The notes under the pieces: model-generated
Database searches by the model: none
The model's input: only the letters and a program-made list of their open reading frames with translations
What the model was told of the DNA's origin: nothing
Origin: Schizochytrium sp. CCTCC M209059
Lineage: Eukaryota > Sar > Bigyra > Thraustochytrida > Thraustochytriidae
Assembly: GCA_000818945.1 (NCBI GenBank)
Contig: KN805402.1
Span: 240,276 to 304,275, forward strand
Length of the DNA stretch: 64,000 nucleotides
Reading direction: 5' to 3'
Made by a program: the position numbers and the translations under genes
In this document: positions 9,746 through 20,695 of the stretch, piece after piece
How the letters are laid out: every line of letters starts with the position of its first letter
How positions within the stretch are numbered: the first letter of the stretch is position 1

Positions 9746-12700
9746 CTATCTCACGCTGCCGCCCGCATCAGGGTCTCTGGCACAGACGTATTTGAGCGCG
9801 ATGCGACGCGTTCGAACGCGAATTTCCAAGTCGCGCTCCGCGGTGCGCTGCGAGCGCTTAAAAATGACCTCTGCCCTCGTCACTTGCGAGCGAGCGTACC
9901 GCACAGCGCTCTCGCAGGCATCCCAGGCATCGTGCGCTTGCACCGCTGCTTGTGAGCTCAACGCGTCGCGCCCAAGCACCTGCAAGACCATGGCGCTCGC
10001 ATTTGGCAAGTGGCTCACTTCATTTGCCCGCAACTCCGCACAATCGAGAGCGGCGTCCGCCCCTTCAAGAGCTTGCATCCACATGGCAGACAAATCTTCG
10101 GAACTCGATTCCAAACTCTCATTCGCGACGCCTGACTCCATTTGCGTGACGCGGAGCTCAACTTCTGCCCGAAGCGCTCGCCAGCGCGCTCTTTCCAGAG
10201 CACAGCGCTCCTTCAGGTCCAAGACGCTTGGGAGCCGCAGTTTCTGCACTTCCCTTCTGGCGCGCCGCGCCGCTTCCGTGTGAATACGCCACGGATCCAT
10301 GAACATGGCGCCCTGCTGATTTGCATTCTTCCGCAGTGCAGCGACTCCTAGCATAGGCCGCGACGCATTTGAGCTGGGCGCCAAAGGTGCTCTTCGAAAG
10401 CTGGACGTCAGAGGAGATCCCAGATCATTATGGCTGCTCTCTTCGATCTTGAAGTCATCTTCGTCTTCATCTTCGCCTTCGTCTTGGTCTCGGCACAGGT
10501 GGCGATCAGTGAACATGAGACGTTGCAACTTGGCACCCTCGGCGAGGGTGAGCTCGATCTGCTCAGCGGCTGTGCCAGGGTCGTCGCGCTCCACGGAAGC
10601 TTCGAATAAGGTAAAACAATACGCCACATGTGCGGTCTGCGCCATTGCGTCCGTCGAAAGCGTCTCACAAAGACCGTTGGCTTCGAGCTCGCCGATGGTG
10701 GCCACGAGACGCCGAAGTGGCTCAAGACGTTCAGTGCCTTTGGCGCGTACCTCGCGGAGCTCGGCGGCGCGCGCCTCCGATTCGGCTGCTTCGAGGCGTT
10801 GTAGAGCCGCCACACGCATGTCACGCTCCGCTTCGAGTCTTGTAGACTCCTCAATGTAGGCGGTTTGCGTCGCAATCGTAGACTCGATCTGACCAAGCGC
10901 AAATGCGGCCCGCTCGCGTGCTTCCAGCACCACCTGCACCGGGTCTGTTTTGACGAAGAGCAGAACTTCGATCGGATCATCATCATCATCATCATTCTCA
11001 TCCGCCGTGCCCGAGCCTAGTTGTCCCGCAGTTGCGCGATATATCGCGTCCAAAGATTGTGCATCCGCCTCAGTCGCCGTCAAGAAATCGATGCCTTTGC
11101 TAAAAGAATGGAGCGCTTCAGCTGCGTCTTGTAGACTCTTCTTGACCGGCATGTGAAGATTCTCACGTCGTAGCGGTTCTGCAAGGGAGGCTGCACGCTC
11201 CCAGCGACGATTTTGGTCCCCTAGATCAGTCTTTAGCTCATTCAAGAGCTCTACTTCCTCGCCGCGTCGCTCAATTAGCGTCGAAAGCGCCAGCTCGGCG
11301 CTTGCGCAGCACTTGCTTGCCCGAGTGGCTGCAGCTTTGACAGCGCGACTCAGATTTTCCTCCTCGTCCTCGGCCTCACAGGCGCGTCGACACTGCAAGG
11401 CGCTTAACTTTCGTCGGAGGCGATCAAGCGCTGCATGTGTTTCCACAAGACCTTCGTGAGTTTGTTTGGCGAGACTGCACACCTCAGCACCGCACCAAGT
11501 CGCCTTGCAAAGACTTCTCAGGGACCTTGTTTCAAAAACTGGGTGTTGCATAATTCGGGCCTCGAGCCGCCCCACCTGACCACTCACACGTTCCGCGACG
11601 CCATGAGCTTGCCTCACCTCTTCCCGAAGACTCTCAATGAGCTCGCGCTCCTCCTCGACCAGCTTTGCACATGCTTCAACCAGGTCGACAGCAAGATCGA
11701 CCTTTTCAGGAAGCATCTTCAGCTCCGAACGGGACGGGAGGCCGCCGTCTGGTCCAAAGTCCAGCACGCGTTGTACTTGATGCACATGTGTCTCAACGCT
11801 ACGGATTGCATCCCTTACTTTGAAGCGCTTTTCAAGGTGATGTCTCGAGATGAGCACGCGGGTTGCCTTGAGCACTTCCAGCGCGGGGACAAGCTTCTCG
11901 TACGCTGCTTCCTGGCCCTCTCTTGCACGGTCCAGACGTGCACGGACCTTTGCCATCTCATGTGCGTACCTTTCCGATGCGCCCGATAGGAGACTCGCTG
12001 TTTCGCGCATGCTTTCAGAGATTTTCTCTAGATTGGCTGTGGTAAGTTGAAGAGAGCTGGCGCACGCGAGCGCCTTTTGCGCTGTTGTTTGCGTCGCAAT
12101 AAGTTGCTCTCGAGCGTTTCGAACACGATCATTTCCAAAGAGAACGTTTGCGTCCTTGGGTCGGAGCTGTTCCTCTTGTTTAGCCTCGAGCGTGTTACGC
12201 TGATGAACAGACTCTCTCAACTCGTCCCGAAGGTCCGCCACACACGCCTCGTACACGGAAAGTCGTCTTGCAGCATCAGCAACAGTGTCTTCAAGGTCTG
12301 AAATGGCTGCAGTTGCGTGCACGAGCGCAATGTCGACCTCCTCAACATTGACCAGGCCTTGCTCAAATACAAAGGTGGTGCGACTCCTGTCCTCATCACA
12401 ATCGCTTTCGCATTCACTTTCACTCTCGCTATCACTGCCATCGCTGGACGTTTCATCAAATGTTGTTGCTCTCGCTCGTTTTAATGCGTCGTCAATTCCT
12501 TCAAGAAGTCCGGGACGCTTGAGCGCGGCGCAGACCTGCGCAAAGGCATTGCGTGCCCGGAGACTGCATTCCTGCACTTCGGGAAGGCCATGGGTCTGAG
12601 GAGCGATACCGTGACTGTGCAAAGCTGCAACAAGGTCCCGGCGAGTAGACAGCGCTGCCTTGAGCAACCGTTCGAGATTTGCCTCAATCTCTTGTTTCTT

Positions 12701-15700
12701 CGCCAGCGCCTTGGCAAGATCAATCTCTTGAGCATCGATTGTCACATCAAGAGCGTCGATCAGGTTCGAAGCGTGATCGAGTGCAAACTCGGACACGGCC
12801 CTTGCAGCCTCCCTTAGATCGCTTAGCGCACTTTGTTGGGCCTGCGCGTGCCCAGGGCAGAAGCCATCGACGAGGGTGCAGGCGGTGTTCGATTCGAGCT
12901 GCGGTGGCCTGACGAAGGTCAGCGCTGACCTGGCGTCCTCCTCATTCCCGAGAAAGTCTTGCATGCGGGTGTCGAGGACTTCTAGCGTGGTTGCGAGACG
13001 CCCTTGAGCCTTTTGCAGTTGTTCCAAAGCCGACTCCGCTTGATCTGTCGCTTTTCGCGCGGTATTGACACCCTTGTCGAGTTGCTCGAGCGAGGCGTCC
13101 GCGGCAGGGAGATCCGCCTGACTCGAGACGAGCTCAAGCGAGACCTTTTCGCAGGCAGAGGCAGCGTCAAGAGAGACTGTGAGATCAGCGGTGCCAATGT
13201 AAAGGCCTCCAGGGGCAAGGCGCAAAGCATCTTGACGAGAAACCAGAGCAGCCAAGGCGTCTCGCAGTGATGCAAGGCGGGCCGTTCGCGCAAACCACAC
13301 GCGTTTGGCTTCAAGGGCACGAATCTGAGCTGCGAGCGCAACACGTGCGCAATGTCCGCGAAAATGAGCTTGTGTCCAAATGGCAAGACGTCGCTTTGCC
13401 TTGAAGCGCTGCACGTGAAGGTATTGCCGCACGATGCTTTGCAGCGAAATGACCTGCTCCGTGACGTGCTGTTGAATGACGCTATCCACTTCGTGCAAAA
13501 CATTGGCGCGAAGGAAAACCTTTGTTTGACCAAAGGCGACGCCATCGGCCCAGTTTGCAATGGGACCCGAGGCAAAGAGCTCTTCGACCAGGCCTCGCCA
13601 TAATCCATCCCCAACACGAGCATTGCGAGGCAACAGTGCCCTGCAGCGAAGACAAAAGTCCTTGTAGCCCAGCCGATTTGGAAAGCCCGCACGCCGCATT
13701 TCAAGAGCGGCAATAACGCCTGCATTTTTCAACTGCCGGAGCACCTCAATGCGATCGACTTTGCCGCTGACGAGATCGTTGTTGGTCTTGATGCAGCGAA
13801 CAAAAATTGGATTGGTCTTGCGAATCTCTTCGGTAAGCACGTTGACCTGCGCTGCAAATGCCTTGGCCACAGTCTCTTGCAGCTTGCTGGTGGCAGGTCC
13901 GCGGCTGGAGACGTTAGAGCTATCCTTTGCTTCCGCCTCTGCTCTTGCTTGACCAGGAAAGAGCTGGCCGACCAGCGGGGCCGTGGACGCAGCGAGAATG
14001 GTCTCCACATGCGGGTAGAGGGTGTCACGGTTCTTTTTGATAAAGTCGGCGCACGTATATACGATTTCGCCGGCGAAATGCACGATGGCAAAATTAGTCT
14101 CGGAAGTTCCTTTGCGGCGAGACCCTGGCCCGCAAACCCCAAAGTGCGGGTGAGACCTATACTGCTGGGAAATTTGGCCGGCAAGACTGAGGTCCGAGCC
14201 GGCACTCATACGCAAGCACTCGTCGTGCATGAGCTTGAAAATACCATTGACGAGGGAAATGCATTTTTCGTTGTTTGGAATTTCGGTGCGCGAAAAGGGG
14301 ACGCCTTCCGCCTTGTACATGGTTTCTTCGGCGCGAAAAACTTGTTCATTGAAAAGACTCTGCAGCTTTTCATTGGCGTAATTGATGAGGAGCTGCTCGA
14401 AGCCGTTCTCGCGAAAGGACTCGAAACCATAAATGTCGAGAATCCCAATCGCGGTCTGCAACGAGGTCTGCACATTTTTTTGCAGACTCGAATTGACGCA
14501 CTCGACGATATGAGTGAAAAGCTGCGAGTAAATGGACTTGGCCAGCGCGTCGCGAAGATCTGCGGCCTTGCGGTTGTCCAATGGCGACTCAATGGCCTTG
14601 CCGTTGACCTTGATATACTTTACGGTCAGGGCGTGTGCTAGTCTATTTGCATCGCAGCCAAGGAGGTCGCAGGCGTGGCGAAGCGCAGATCGATTCGTCG
14701 TGTCATCCCCGGTCTTAGTTTCCTCGATGTCCGCGCCGCCGACAGCAACTTGAGCAGTCTCTGACGAGTCCTCTGAGGCAACTGAGACGGACCTTGGTTT
14801 CAACCCTGACGATGCGCCGGCGATCCCGCTCGGGTCGGTCTTGCCAAATTGAACGTTGCCGAGATGAAGAATTGCGGCGACAATGCGGAAGATAGCGTCC
14901 ATTTCCTGCTCAGGAACGTCGATAGCTTTCATGGCATCAAGAGTGGAGAGAAACTCAGTGGCGTCGTCGAGATGTGGAACGTCGACGCAGCCGCTCTGAT
15001 TTAGGTATCGAAAGACCTGCATATCCTGGCCGAGCCCGAGGGCGTGAGCGCGTTTCGGGTCGGCGCCTCTGCAGAGCTGGTAAAAGATGTGATAGTTTCG
15101 CTCGCCCTTGTTCTGTCGCACCGTGCGACTTTTTTCAAGAAGGTAATTTGAAACATGAGCGCCCTGAATGGATTTCTCACGGAAGCCGAGCTGGATAAAT
15201 TTCCCAAAGCGACTCGAATTACGATTGCGGAGCGTCTTGGCATTGCCAAAGGCCTCGAGAAGTGGATTCGACTTCATGATACGCTCGGCGATCCCAAGAT
15301 TGGCGGCGTCCGTGTAGTTGTGCGAGAGGAACTCGAGCATGAGCTTGGTTGTCTCTGTCTTGCCCGCTCCACTTTCGCCACAAATAATGAGCGACTGGCT
15401 TGCACCCGAGGAGACAAGGGCAGTGTATGCCTTTTGAGCCTCTGCAAAGCAATGTGGCGGAAGCTCATCGAGTCCTCGTTCAGTTAAGCAATAGGTAGCC
15501 ATGGCGTCTTGACCATAAATTGGCAACCAATCGAATGGATTCATAGCAACTAGAATGGGGCCAGTTCGCGTGTAAATTTTCTGTTCTGCAAATCTCGCAC
15601 TAACGTTGTGGAGGACGCATGCCTCATTAAGGTGCGTAAGATCGTCCATGTTCTCGAGACCATAACCCTTGCGCCCGAAGTCGCGAGGCACGATTCGTCG

Positions 15701-15901
15701 GCTCCCTTTTCCTTTGATGCATCGTCCTTGGGCGTCGATTCGGACGTCTTCCACGCGGTCTGCATCATCGAATCTCACGCGCACATGCTCTCCTTCGCGG
15801 ACCTCTTCGATGACGGCCTGAACCCATGCCTCGTTCTCATCGGAGACCCATACGGCTTGCTTTGCGTGCTGCGCCGCCCAGACCTGGTCCGCGCCGTCCA
15901 T
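9746..15901 (-). CDS. Unconventional myosin heavy chain
   Basis: One uninterrupted frame of 2051 residues. The ATG at 15901 has an ideal context (ACCATGG). The N-terminus has an SH3-like segment (about 15-70). The motor domain has the P-loop GESGAGKT at 175-182, switch I NSSRFGKF near 228-235 and switch II DIYGFE at 489-494. The actin-binding and converter region includes NPIFVRCIKTN and later VFLRANVLHEVD. Two degenerate IQ-type helices follow, then about 1,100 residues of predicted coiled coil rich in Glu, Ala and Arg, with acidic inserts such as a Ser/Asp/Glu block near 1,200. I see no MyTH4, FERM, PH or FYVE tail domain, so cargo binding cannot be predicted. The ATPase residues are intact, so it should be an active actin motor. 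The class cannot be assigned by eye. Confidence 0.95.
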   Translation of the reverse strand: MDGADQVWAAQHAKQAVWVSDENEAWVQAVIEEVREGEHVRVRFDDADRVEDVRIDAQGRCIKGKGSRRIVPRDFGRKGYGLENMDDLTHLNEACVLHNVSARFAEQKIYTRTGPILVAMNPFDWLPIYGQDAMATYCLTERGLDELPPHCFAEAQKAYTALVSSGASQSLIICGESGAGKTETTKLMLEFLSHNYTDAANLGIAERIMKSNPLLEAFGNAKTLRNRNSSRFGKFIQLGFREKSIQGAHVSNYLLEKSRTVRQNKGERNYHIFYQLCRGADPKRAHALGLGQDMQVFRYLNQSGCVDVPHLDDATEFLSTLDAMKAIDVPEQEMDAIFRIVAAILHLGNVQFGKTDPSGIAGASSGLKPRSVSVASEDSSETAQVAVGGADIEETKTGDDTTNRSALRHACDLLGCDANRLAHALTVKYIKVNGKAIESPLDNRKAADLRDALAKSIYSQLFTHIVECVNSSLQKNVQTSLQTAIGILDIYGFESFRENGFEQLLINYANEKLQSLFNEQVFRAEETMYKAEGVPFSRTEIPNNEKCISLVNGIFKLMHDECLRMSAGSDLSLAGQISQQYRSHPHFGVCGPGSRRKGTSETNFAIVHFAGEIVYTCADFIKKNRDTLYPHVETILAASTAPLVGQLFPGQARAEAEAKDSSNVSSRGPATSKLQETVAKAFAAQVNVLTEEIRKTNPIFVRCIKTNNDLVSGKVDRIEVLRQLKNAGVIAALEMRRAGFPNRLGYKDFCLRCRALLPRNARVGDGLWRGLVEELFASGPIANWADGVAFGQTKVFLRANVLHEVDSVIQQHVTEQVISLQSIVRQYLHVQRFKAKRRLAIWTQAHFRGHCARVALAAQIRALEAKRVWFARTARLASLRDALAALVSRQDALRLAPGGLYIGTADLTVSLDAASACEKVSLELVSSQADLPAADASLEQLDKGVNTARKATDQAESALEQLQKAQGRLATTLEVLDTRMQDFLGNEEDARSALTFVRPPQLESNTACTLVDGFCPGHAQAQQSALSDLREAARAVSEFALDHASNLIDALDVTIDAQEIDLAKALAKKQEIEANLERLLKAALSTRRDLVAALHSHGIAPQTHGLPEVQECSLRARNAFAQVCAALKRPGLLEGIDDALKRARATTFDETSSDGSDSESESECESDCDEDRSRTTFVFEQGLVNVEEVDIALVHATAAISDLEDTVADAARRLSVYEACVADLRDELRESVHQRNTLEAKQEEQLRPKDANVLFGNDRVRNAREQLIATQTTAQKALACASSLQLTTANLEKISESMRETASLLSGASERYAHEMAKVRARLDRAREGQEAAYEKLVPALEVLKATRVLISRHHLEKRFKVRDAIRSVETHVHQVQRVLDFGPDGGLPSRSELKMLPEKVDLAVDLVEACAKLVEEERELIESLREEVRQAHGVAERVSGQVGRLEARIMQHPVFETRSLRSLCKATWCGAEVCSLAKQTHEGLVETHAALDRLRRKLSALQCRRACEAEDEEENLSRAVKAAATRASKCCASAELALSTLIERRGEEVELLNELKTDLGDQNRRWERAASLAEPLRRENLHMPVKKSLQDAAEALHSFSKGIDFLTATEADAQSLDAIYRATAGQLGSGTADENDDDDDDPIEVLLFVKTDPVQVVLEARERAAFALGQIESTIATQTAYIEESTRLEAERDMRVAALQRLEAAESEARAAELREVRAKGTERLEPLRRLVATIGELEANGLCETLSTDAMAQTAHVAYCFTLFEASVERDDPGTAAEQIELTLAEGAKLQRLMFTDRHLCRDQDEGEDEDEDDFKIEESSHNDLGSPLTSSFRRAPLAPSSNASRPMLGVAALRKNANQQGAMFMDPWRIHTEAARRARREVQKLRLPSVLDLKERCALERARWRALRAEVELRVTQMESGVANESLESSSEDLSAMWMQALEGADAALDCAELRANEVSHLPNASAMVLQVLGRDALSSQAAVQAHDAWDACESAVRYARSQVTRAEVIFKRSQRTAERDLEIRVRTRRIALKYVCARDPDAGGSVR

Positions 15902-17326
15902 GGTGCTCGCAAGCCACCCCAACTGCTTCACTTGTGTTTGTCTCTCGCGCGCAGCCTCAGCCTGAGCTGCCGCAGTCTTAGATGCTGGCTGGACCCGGCG
16001 TCAAGGCGTCAAGGTGTCAAGCGCTCTCAGGTCTCATCACCAATTCTTTCTTTACTGCCCTCTCGCTCCCTTTGTCCTGTCCTCACAGTCAGGCTCCTCG
16101 CGCGCACACCCTGCGTTCGATCGATCGTGCCTTCCTTCCTCTTGCTCTTGCATCCGCTGACGTCCTGAGAACGCTCCCGCGCACTCCCTGAAAGTGCCAA
16201 AGCCAGTGCCGCTGCCAGTGCAGAGCGCGACCCTTCCCTGCTCCCTTTCCAAGATCCCTCCAAGTGGAGCGCGCAAAAGCAAGCAGTGCAGTCTGCCGCA
16301 GCGACCGCGACAGAAACCTCGCGCTCGGACGCCGAGATACGCCGAGAGGCGAGTCGAGTCGAGTCGAGTCGAGGCGAGGCGAGTCGAGTCGAGTCTCCAT
16401 CATCGCGCTCACCGGATCTATTCGTCTTGAATCTGTGGGCCTCTTTCGCATGCACGCGCTGCGCGGTCTCGAGGAGAGGCGCCGCCGAGGACGCACGCGG
16501 AAGGAGAATGGAGGAGGAGGAGCCGAGGCGGCGTGAGGCGAAGCGCTCCGACGTGCGCCTGTCGCGGCGGAGAGCCGTCTCTGCTGCTTGCGCAGAGCTT
16601 CCGCCGCTGCCGCTAGAAGACGCGGGGCGAATGATTGTCGGGGTCCGCGGCGCAATCTCGGGCGAGCCGCGGACTCATGGCAGCAGGTCCCTCGGGGCCC
16701 GGGTCTGCGCGTGGCGCCAGGATCGGCGCCGAGGCCGTCGAGGCGGGAGGGCGCGGAGAAGCTTCCCGCGGCAGCGTTCGGCGCCGGCGCGAAGTAAAAT
16801 CACGAGCAACGGCATCCCGGGCACGAATGAGAAAAGAGAAAATAGACCTAGCCTAGTACGTACTAACAAGCCTGAGGGCAGGCAAGACGAAGGGAGGTGC
16901 GTTTTTCCTGGTTGACGACCGCGCTAGATTCGCGTGGTAAGAGCCCTCGCGGTCTGGCGACAGCAGCAGCAGCGACAGACGCAGTCGCAGGTCGAGGCAT
17001 CCCCGACGGTGCTTGCACGGCGTCGCTGCGATCTTTCTTTCTTTGGCTCGCTCGCTCGCTCGCTCGCGGAATCCTTTTCCAGCCGCTGGCTGCGTGTGCA
17101 CGAGCCTCGCCTTGCCTCCGGAGTCCGGGCCTGTGTAGTATGGATAGGCCTAGCACAAAAGGGGGACGACCAGGAGGAGATCGATCCAAGCTGGCACGCG
17201 GCAGAGCAGCAGAGCAGTATCGAGGTCGGGCCCCGGCGCGAGCGAGGCGAGCGAGGCGAGCGAGGAGCGAGCGAGGGCAGGAGCGAAGACGAGAGGAAGT
17301 GGACGGGCGAGCGAGCGGTGTGCAAG
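15902..17326. promoter_or_regulatory. Divergent promoter region of myosin and UDP-sugar pyrophosphorylase
   Basis: Head-to-head spacing of 1.4 kb. It is GC-rich, with a period-5 array at 16346-16395 and further GCGAG-type units at 17240-17275, just before the plus-strand ATG. CCTAGCCTAG-like palindromic words occur near 16847 and 17145. Long open frames here lack ATG starts or follow the repeats, and none looks like a protein gene. Confidence 0.5.
16346..16395. repeat. Period-5 tandem array (GTCGA/GGCGA units)
   Basis: About ten consecutive GTCGA or GGCGA units read directly, in the promoter region shared by the myosin and pyrophosphorylase genes. Confidence 0.85.
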
Positions 17327-19090
17327 ATGGACATTGAGCGCGTGGACGAGTTGGGCCAGGGCCACCTTCTGGAGGAGTTCGAGGGCGAGGCGCGCGAGGC
17401 GCTGCTCGAGCAGCTCGAGCAGCTGGACAAACAGTACCCCGGCGGCCTCGAGGCGTACGTGGACAACGCGCAGACCCTGCTAGCGGCGTCCAAGGCTGGC
17501 GACAACCCATACGATGGGTACGTTCCGGCGGTGCCGCTCGGTGAGCGTTTGCAAACGGCAACCTCGCAGTTTGACGAGTGCGAAGAGCTCGGCATGAAGA
17601 ACGTAGGCAAGACCGGATTCGTCCTGGTAGCCGGCGGTCTCGGTGAGCGGCTCGGATACAATGGAATCAAGGTAGCCCTCCCGCATGAGATCATCACAGG
17701 CAAGTGCTTTCTGGAGGTGTATTGCGCATCTATCCTCGCTTTGCAGGAGCGCGCCCGCAGCTTGAGCGGCGATTCGAGCCTGGAGATCCCCTTGGCCATC
17801 ATGACGAGTGGCGACACACACGAGAAAACTGTCGAGCTCCTGCACAAGCACGGTAACTTTGGCATGGCGGCAGGCCAAATCACGCTCATGAAGCAGGAAA
17901 AGGTCCCGGCCATTGTCGACAACGAGGGCCACTTTGCGCAGGAGGACGATGGTCTCGTCGCCACCAAGCCCCACGGTCACGGCGATGTGCATTCGCTCCT
18001 GCACAGCACCGGCACCTTGGATGACTGGAATGAAAGGGGTATTGAGTGGGTGGTCTTTTTCCAGGACACCAACGGCATCGTCTTCCGTGCTCTGCCCTCG
18101 GCGATTGGCGTTTCCGCCATGCATAACTTTGATGTCAACAGTCTCACGGTCCCGCGGCGACCGGGTGAGGCCGTAGGTGGCATTTGCCAGCTCGACAATG
18201 AGGAAACGGGCAAGAGCCTAACGATTAATGTCGAGTACAACCAGCTCGATCCCCTGTTGCGCGCGACGACGAGTCCGGAAGGTGACGTTGCCGACGAAAC
18301 GGGCTACTCGCCGTACCCGGGCAACATCAATGTGCTCATCTTTCGCTGCGAGAGCTACCATCGCGTGCTGACCGAGACGGGCGGCGCCATCCCTGAATTC
18401 GTCAACCCCAAGTATGCCGATGAGGAGAAGACCAAGTTCAAGAAACCGACCCGACTGGAGTGCATGATGCAGGACTACCCGAAGCTTCTTGCCGACGATC
18501 CCGACGCAAAGGTTGGTTTTACGCAGATGGAGCGCTCGATTTGCTTTTCTGCCGTCAAGAACAACCCGGCAGATGCGCTCGGCAAGCTCAAGAGCTCCGG
18601 GTTTGCGGAATCCGCCTCGTCGGGCGAGTCTGACGTTTACGCCGTGGGAAGATTGCTGCTCGCGATGGCAGGTGTGCAGATCAAGACCGCTGATATCCCG
18701 AGCACCACTTTTCTTGGTCTTCCCTTTCCACTTGGCGCCAAGGTCGTCCTCTGCCCTTCTTTTGGTACCACGGTCAAGGAGATCCGCGAGCGTTTTGTTT
18801 CGCCGGAGAACGTCAAGATTTCGGAGCGTTCCTCCCTTGTCTTGGACGGCGACATCTTCATCGAGAACCTTGATCTCGACGGCGACCTCCGCGTCATTGC
18901 GGCACCGGGCGCCAAGATCCACATCAAGAACCTGACTGTGCGCAACGAGGGCGTCGCATTCACTGAGGTGGACCCCGACGACATGTCCGTCGACGAGATT
19001 TACCGCATTCGCGGTTACGTCAAGGAGGAGTCCGAAACCATGGTCATTCAGCAGTCCGAGCCGGGCGAGACTGTCATTGACCGCAAGTAA
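17327..19090 (+). CDS. USP: UDP-sugar pyrophosphorylase
   Basis: Single exon, 587 residues, close to the usual ~600. The frame is open upstream to 16934, but without an ATG, and the ATG at 17327 has a strong context (AAGATGG). The family makes UDP-sugars from sugar-1-phosphates and UTP with broad substrate range (EC 2.7.7.64). It feeds nucleotide sugars to glycan synthesis, mostly in the cytosol. Visible motifs are the nucleotide-binding VLVAGGLGERLGYNGIK at about 100-116, FQDTNG near 245, and the sugar-site NVEYNQLD at about 301-308. The C-terminal left-handed beta-helix-like part (SSLVLDGDIFIENLDLDG) is present. The sequence looks like USP (plants, protists) rather than animal-type UGP or AGX, since the GLGERLGY and EYNQLD blocks are the USP form. 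It shares its upstream region with the myosin gene. Confidence 0.93.
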   Translation: MDIERVDELGQGHLLEEFEGEAREALLEQLEQLDKQYPGGLEAYVDNAQTLLAASKAGDNPYDGYVPAVPLGERLQTATSQFDECEELGMKNVGKTGFVLVAGGLGERLGYNGIKVALPHEIITGKCFLEVYCASILALQERARSLSGDSSLEIPLAIMTSGDTHEKTVELLHKHGNFGMAAGQITLMKQEKVPAIVDNEGHFAQEDDGLVATKPHGHGDVHSLLHSTGTLDDWNERGIEWVVFFQDTNGIVFRALPSAIGVSAMHNFDVNSLTVPRRPGEAVGGICQLDNEETGKSLTINVEYNQLDPLLRATTSPEGDVADETGYSPYPGNINVLIFRCESYHRVLTETGGAIPEFVNPKYADEEKTKFKKPTRLECMMQDYPKLLADDPDAKVGFTQMERSICFSAVKNNPADALGKLKSSGFAESASSGESDVYAVGRLLLAMAGVQIKTADIPSTTFLGLPFPLGAKVVLCPSFGTTVKEIRERFVSPENVKISERSSLVLDGDIFIENLDLDGDLRVIAAPGAKIHIKNLTVRNEGVAFTEVDPDDMSVDEIYRIRGYVKEESETMVIQQSEPGETVIDRK

Positions 19091-19642
19091 GAGCCGTCCC
19101 ACCCTCTGACCCACAGGCACCGCGTTTTGAAGTAGCATTATTTCGCACTTTGTCAACGAACGCCCTTGCACACAAAGCAAGAACGAGTGACGTGGCTTCA
19201 TCTCCTGCGCACATCGTTCGAATTTCTATACTTCCAAAGAACAATAGACGAATTTTTCTTTTCTGTCTTCCATCTGCTGGCTGGCAGTCTGCTTCCTCAA
19301 TTTTCCCTGGTCACGACCGTGTTCGGGAGGTTGCCTCTTTTTCGTTGTCGTCCTTCTTGTCAGAACACATCGTCCTATCAAATGTTGGTCTCAGAGCACA
19401 CGAGCCAGTTTATCTGACAAAAGAAAACAGCGGAGAAGGGAATTCAATTCAGAGTTCACACAAAAAGGAGAACAAGTTTATATTTATCCCTTGCTACGAC
19501 TTCGCGTATACGATCTATTTCTTTGTCTTCTTTCTAAAATCAATCGTCTATCTAGTTGTTGATTTCAGAGTGCACGAGGCGAACAAGCGACAGACAGAGA
19601 GAGAAAGGGCGAGAAAAAACAATTGGAAATCTTGTTCAATGG
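19091..19642. other. Convergent 3' intergenic region
   Basis: It lies between the stops of the pyrophosphorylase (+) and the hydroxylase-family gene (-). It is AT-richer than the promoter regions. An open frame at 19150-19650 lacks recognisable content. No gene or RNA seen. Confidence 0.5.
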
Positions 19643-20695
19643 TCAGTTGACCTTCTTCTCCTCGGCAGGCTTGTGCGAGGCCCGAAAGGTGCCGTACGCC
19701 TTGTCGAAAAGCATGATGTACTGGCCATAGTTGCACGTAGGAATACAGTGATGCAAGTCGTGCGCCTTGGTGTCAAAGAAGTGGGGGATCTCGAGGTCCA
19801 TGCGCGTGTGGTTCAACGAGGCCATCACACCTCCCACGAGCACGAAAATTGGGATCGAAAGCACGTGCGGCGTGAAAATTTGAGCTACAACGGCCACGGC
19901 CACGAGGTGAAGGTACTCGCCGAGTACAAACTCAATCGGGTGCGTGTTGGATGCGTCGGTGTTGCCGCGCGAAGGGGCGGCCTCTGCGTAAACGAACAAC
20001 AAATCAAAGGTTTAAAGCAAAAGGCGGACGTAAAGTGTCAGTAAGCTGTATTCGAGACGAACGAAACCAAAACCAAAACCAAAACCAACACCAAAACCAA
20101 AACCAAAATTGAACTCGCAACCAGGCATTGAACCGGATCCAGACAACAAAGCAAGCCCAAACCCAAACCCAGTCCAGGATCCGAATCTAGACCAGGTCCG
20201 TGCAGTTTGATGTTGTCATTTCCGATGTTGCCAATCATTCAGTCATCACATACGTCGGTGATGGTGCTTGTGCACCCACGGGTAGACTGCCCGAACGTGC
20301 AAGAAGGCATGGAAAGGCACGTAAAGGAGATCGTAGACAAGGTAGTAAGCGACGACAGCACCAAGCGTGTTGAGGAGACCAATATCCTCGACTTTCCAGG
20401 TAATGTCGCCCGAAGAGAAGGCATACCAGAACATGTGATAGGTCATGAACGGCACGCTCAGCCGGTTAAAGTAAACGAACGCCCAGTCCTTCCAGCCGAG
20501 CACCTCGAGACTCTTGCCCGAGTACGGGATACGCTTGCTCGTCGCGCGGTCAAAGGCCTCGAGCACGAAGAAGAGCAGCTCCTGGCCGATGACGACGACC
20601 GCCCAGAACGCCGCGAGCTCGCCCCAGGACCATCGTGCCCAGTCGGCCTCGAGCTCGAGGTCGCCCACGCGCAGGGTCGTGTCCGTCGCGTTCAT
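19643..20695 (-). CDS. Fatty acid hydroxylase / sterol desaturase family protein (2 exons)
   Basis: Exon 1 is 20695-20254 and exon 2 is 19983-19643, giving 260 residues. The 270-base intron starts GTATGT and ends TTTACGCAG. The join makes HKHHHRQAAPSRGNT, which restores the family's second histidine box and its typical continuation. The histidine clusters of the di-iron membrane hydroxylases are present: H129-x3-H133, H142-x-HHH, and a C-terminal HDLHH followed by NYGQYIMLFDKAYGTF. Hydrophobic segments lie near 30-50, 75-85, 110-128 and 175-195, so it should be an ER membrane enzyme. The substrate (sterol, fatty acid or other lipid) cannot be told. The ATG at 20695 has A at -3. The frame continues far upstream, but through low-complexity sequence. 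Confidence 0.88.
20065..20108. repeat. (CCAAAA)n repeat inside the hydroxylase intron
   Basis: About seven copies of a 6-base AACCAA-type unit with one variant (CAACAC), read directly. It is wholly within the 19984-20253 intron. On the transcribed minus strand it reads TTTTGG. Confidence 0.85.

Noticed and set aside
15902..15931. Extension of the myosin frame to a GTG at 15931
   Set aside because: The ATG at 15901 has an ideal context and directly precedes the conserved N-terminal fold.
16934..17326. 131-codon upstream extension of the pyrophosphorylase frame
   Set aside because: No ATG in it, low-complexity translation, and the ATG at 17327 gives the usual family length.
19150..19650. Plus-strand open frame after the pyrophosphorylase
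   Set aside because: AT-rich 3' spacer with no recognisable content, overlapping the opposite gene's last codons.
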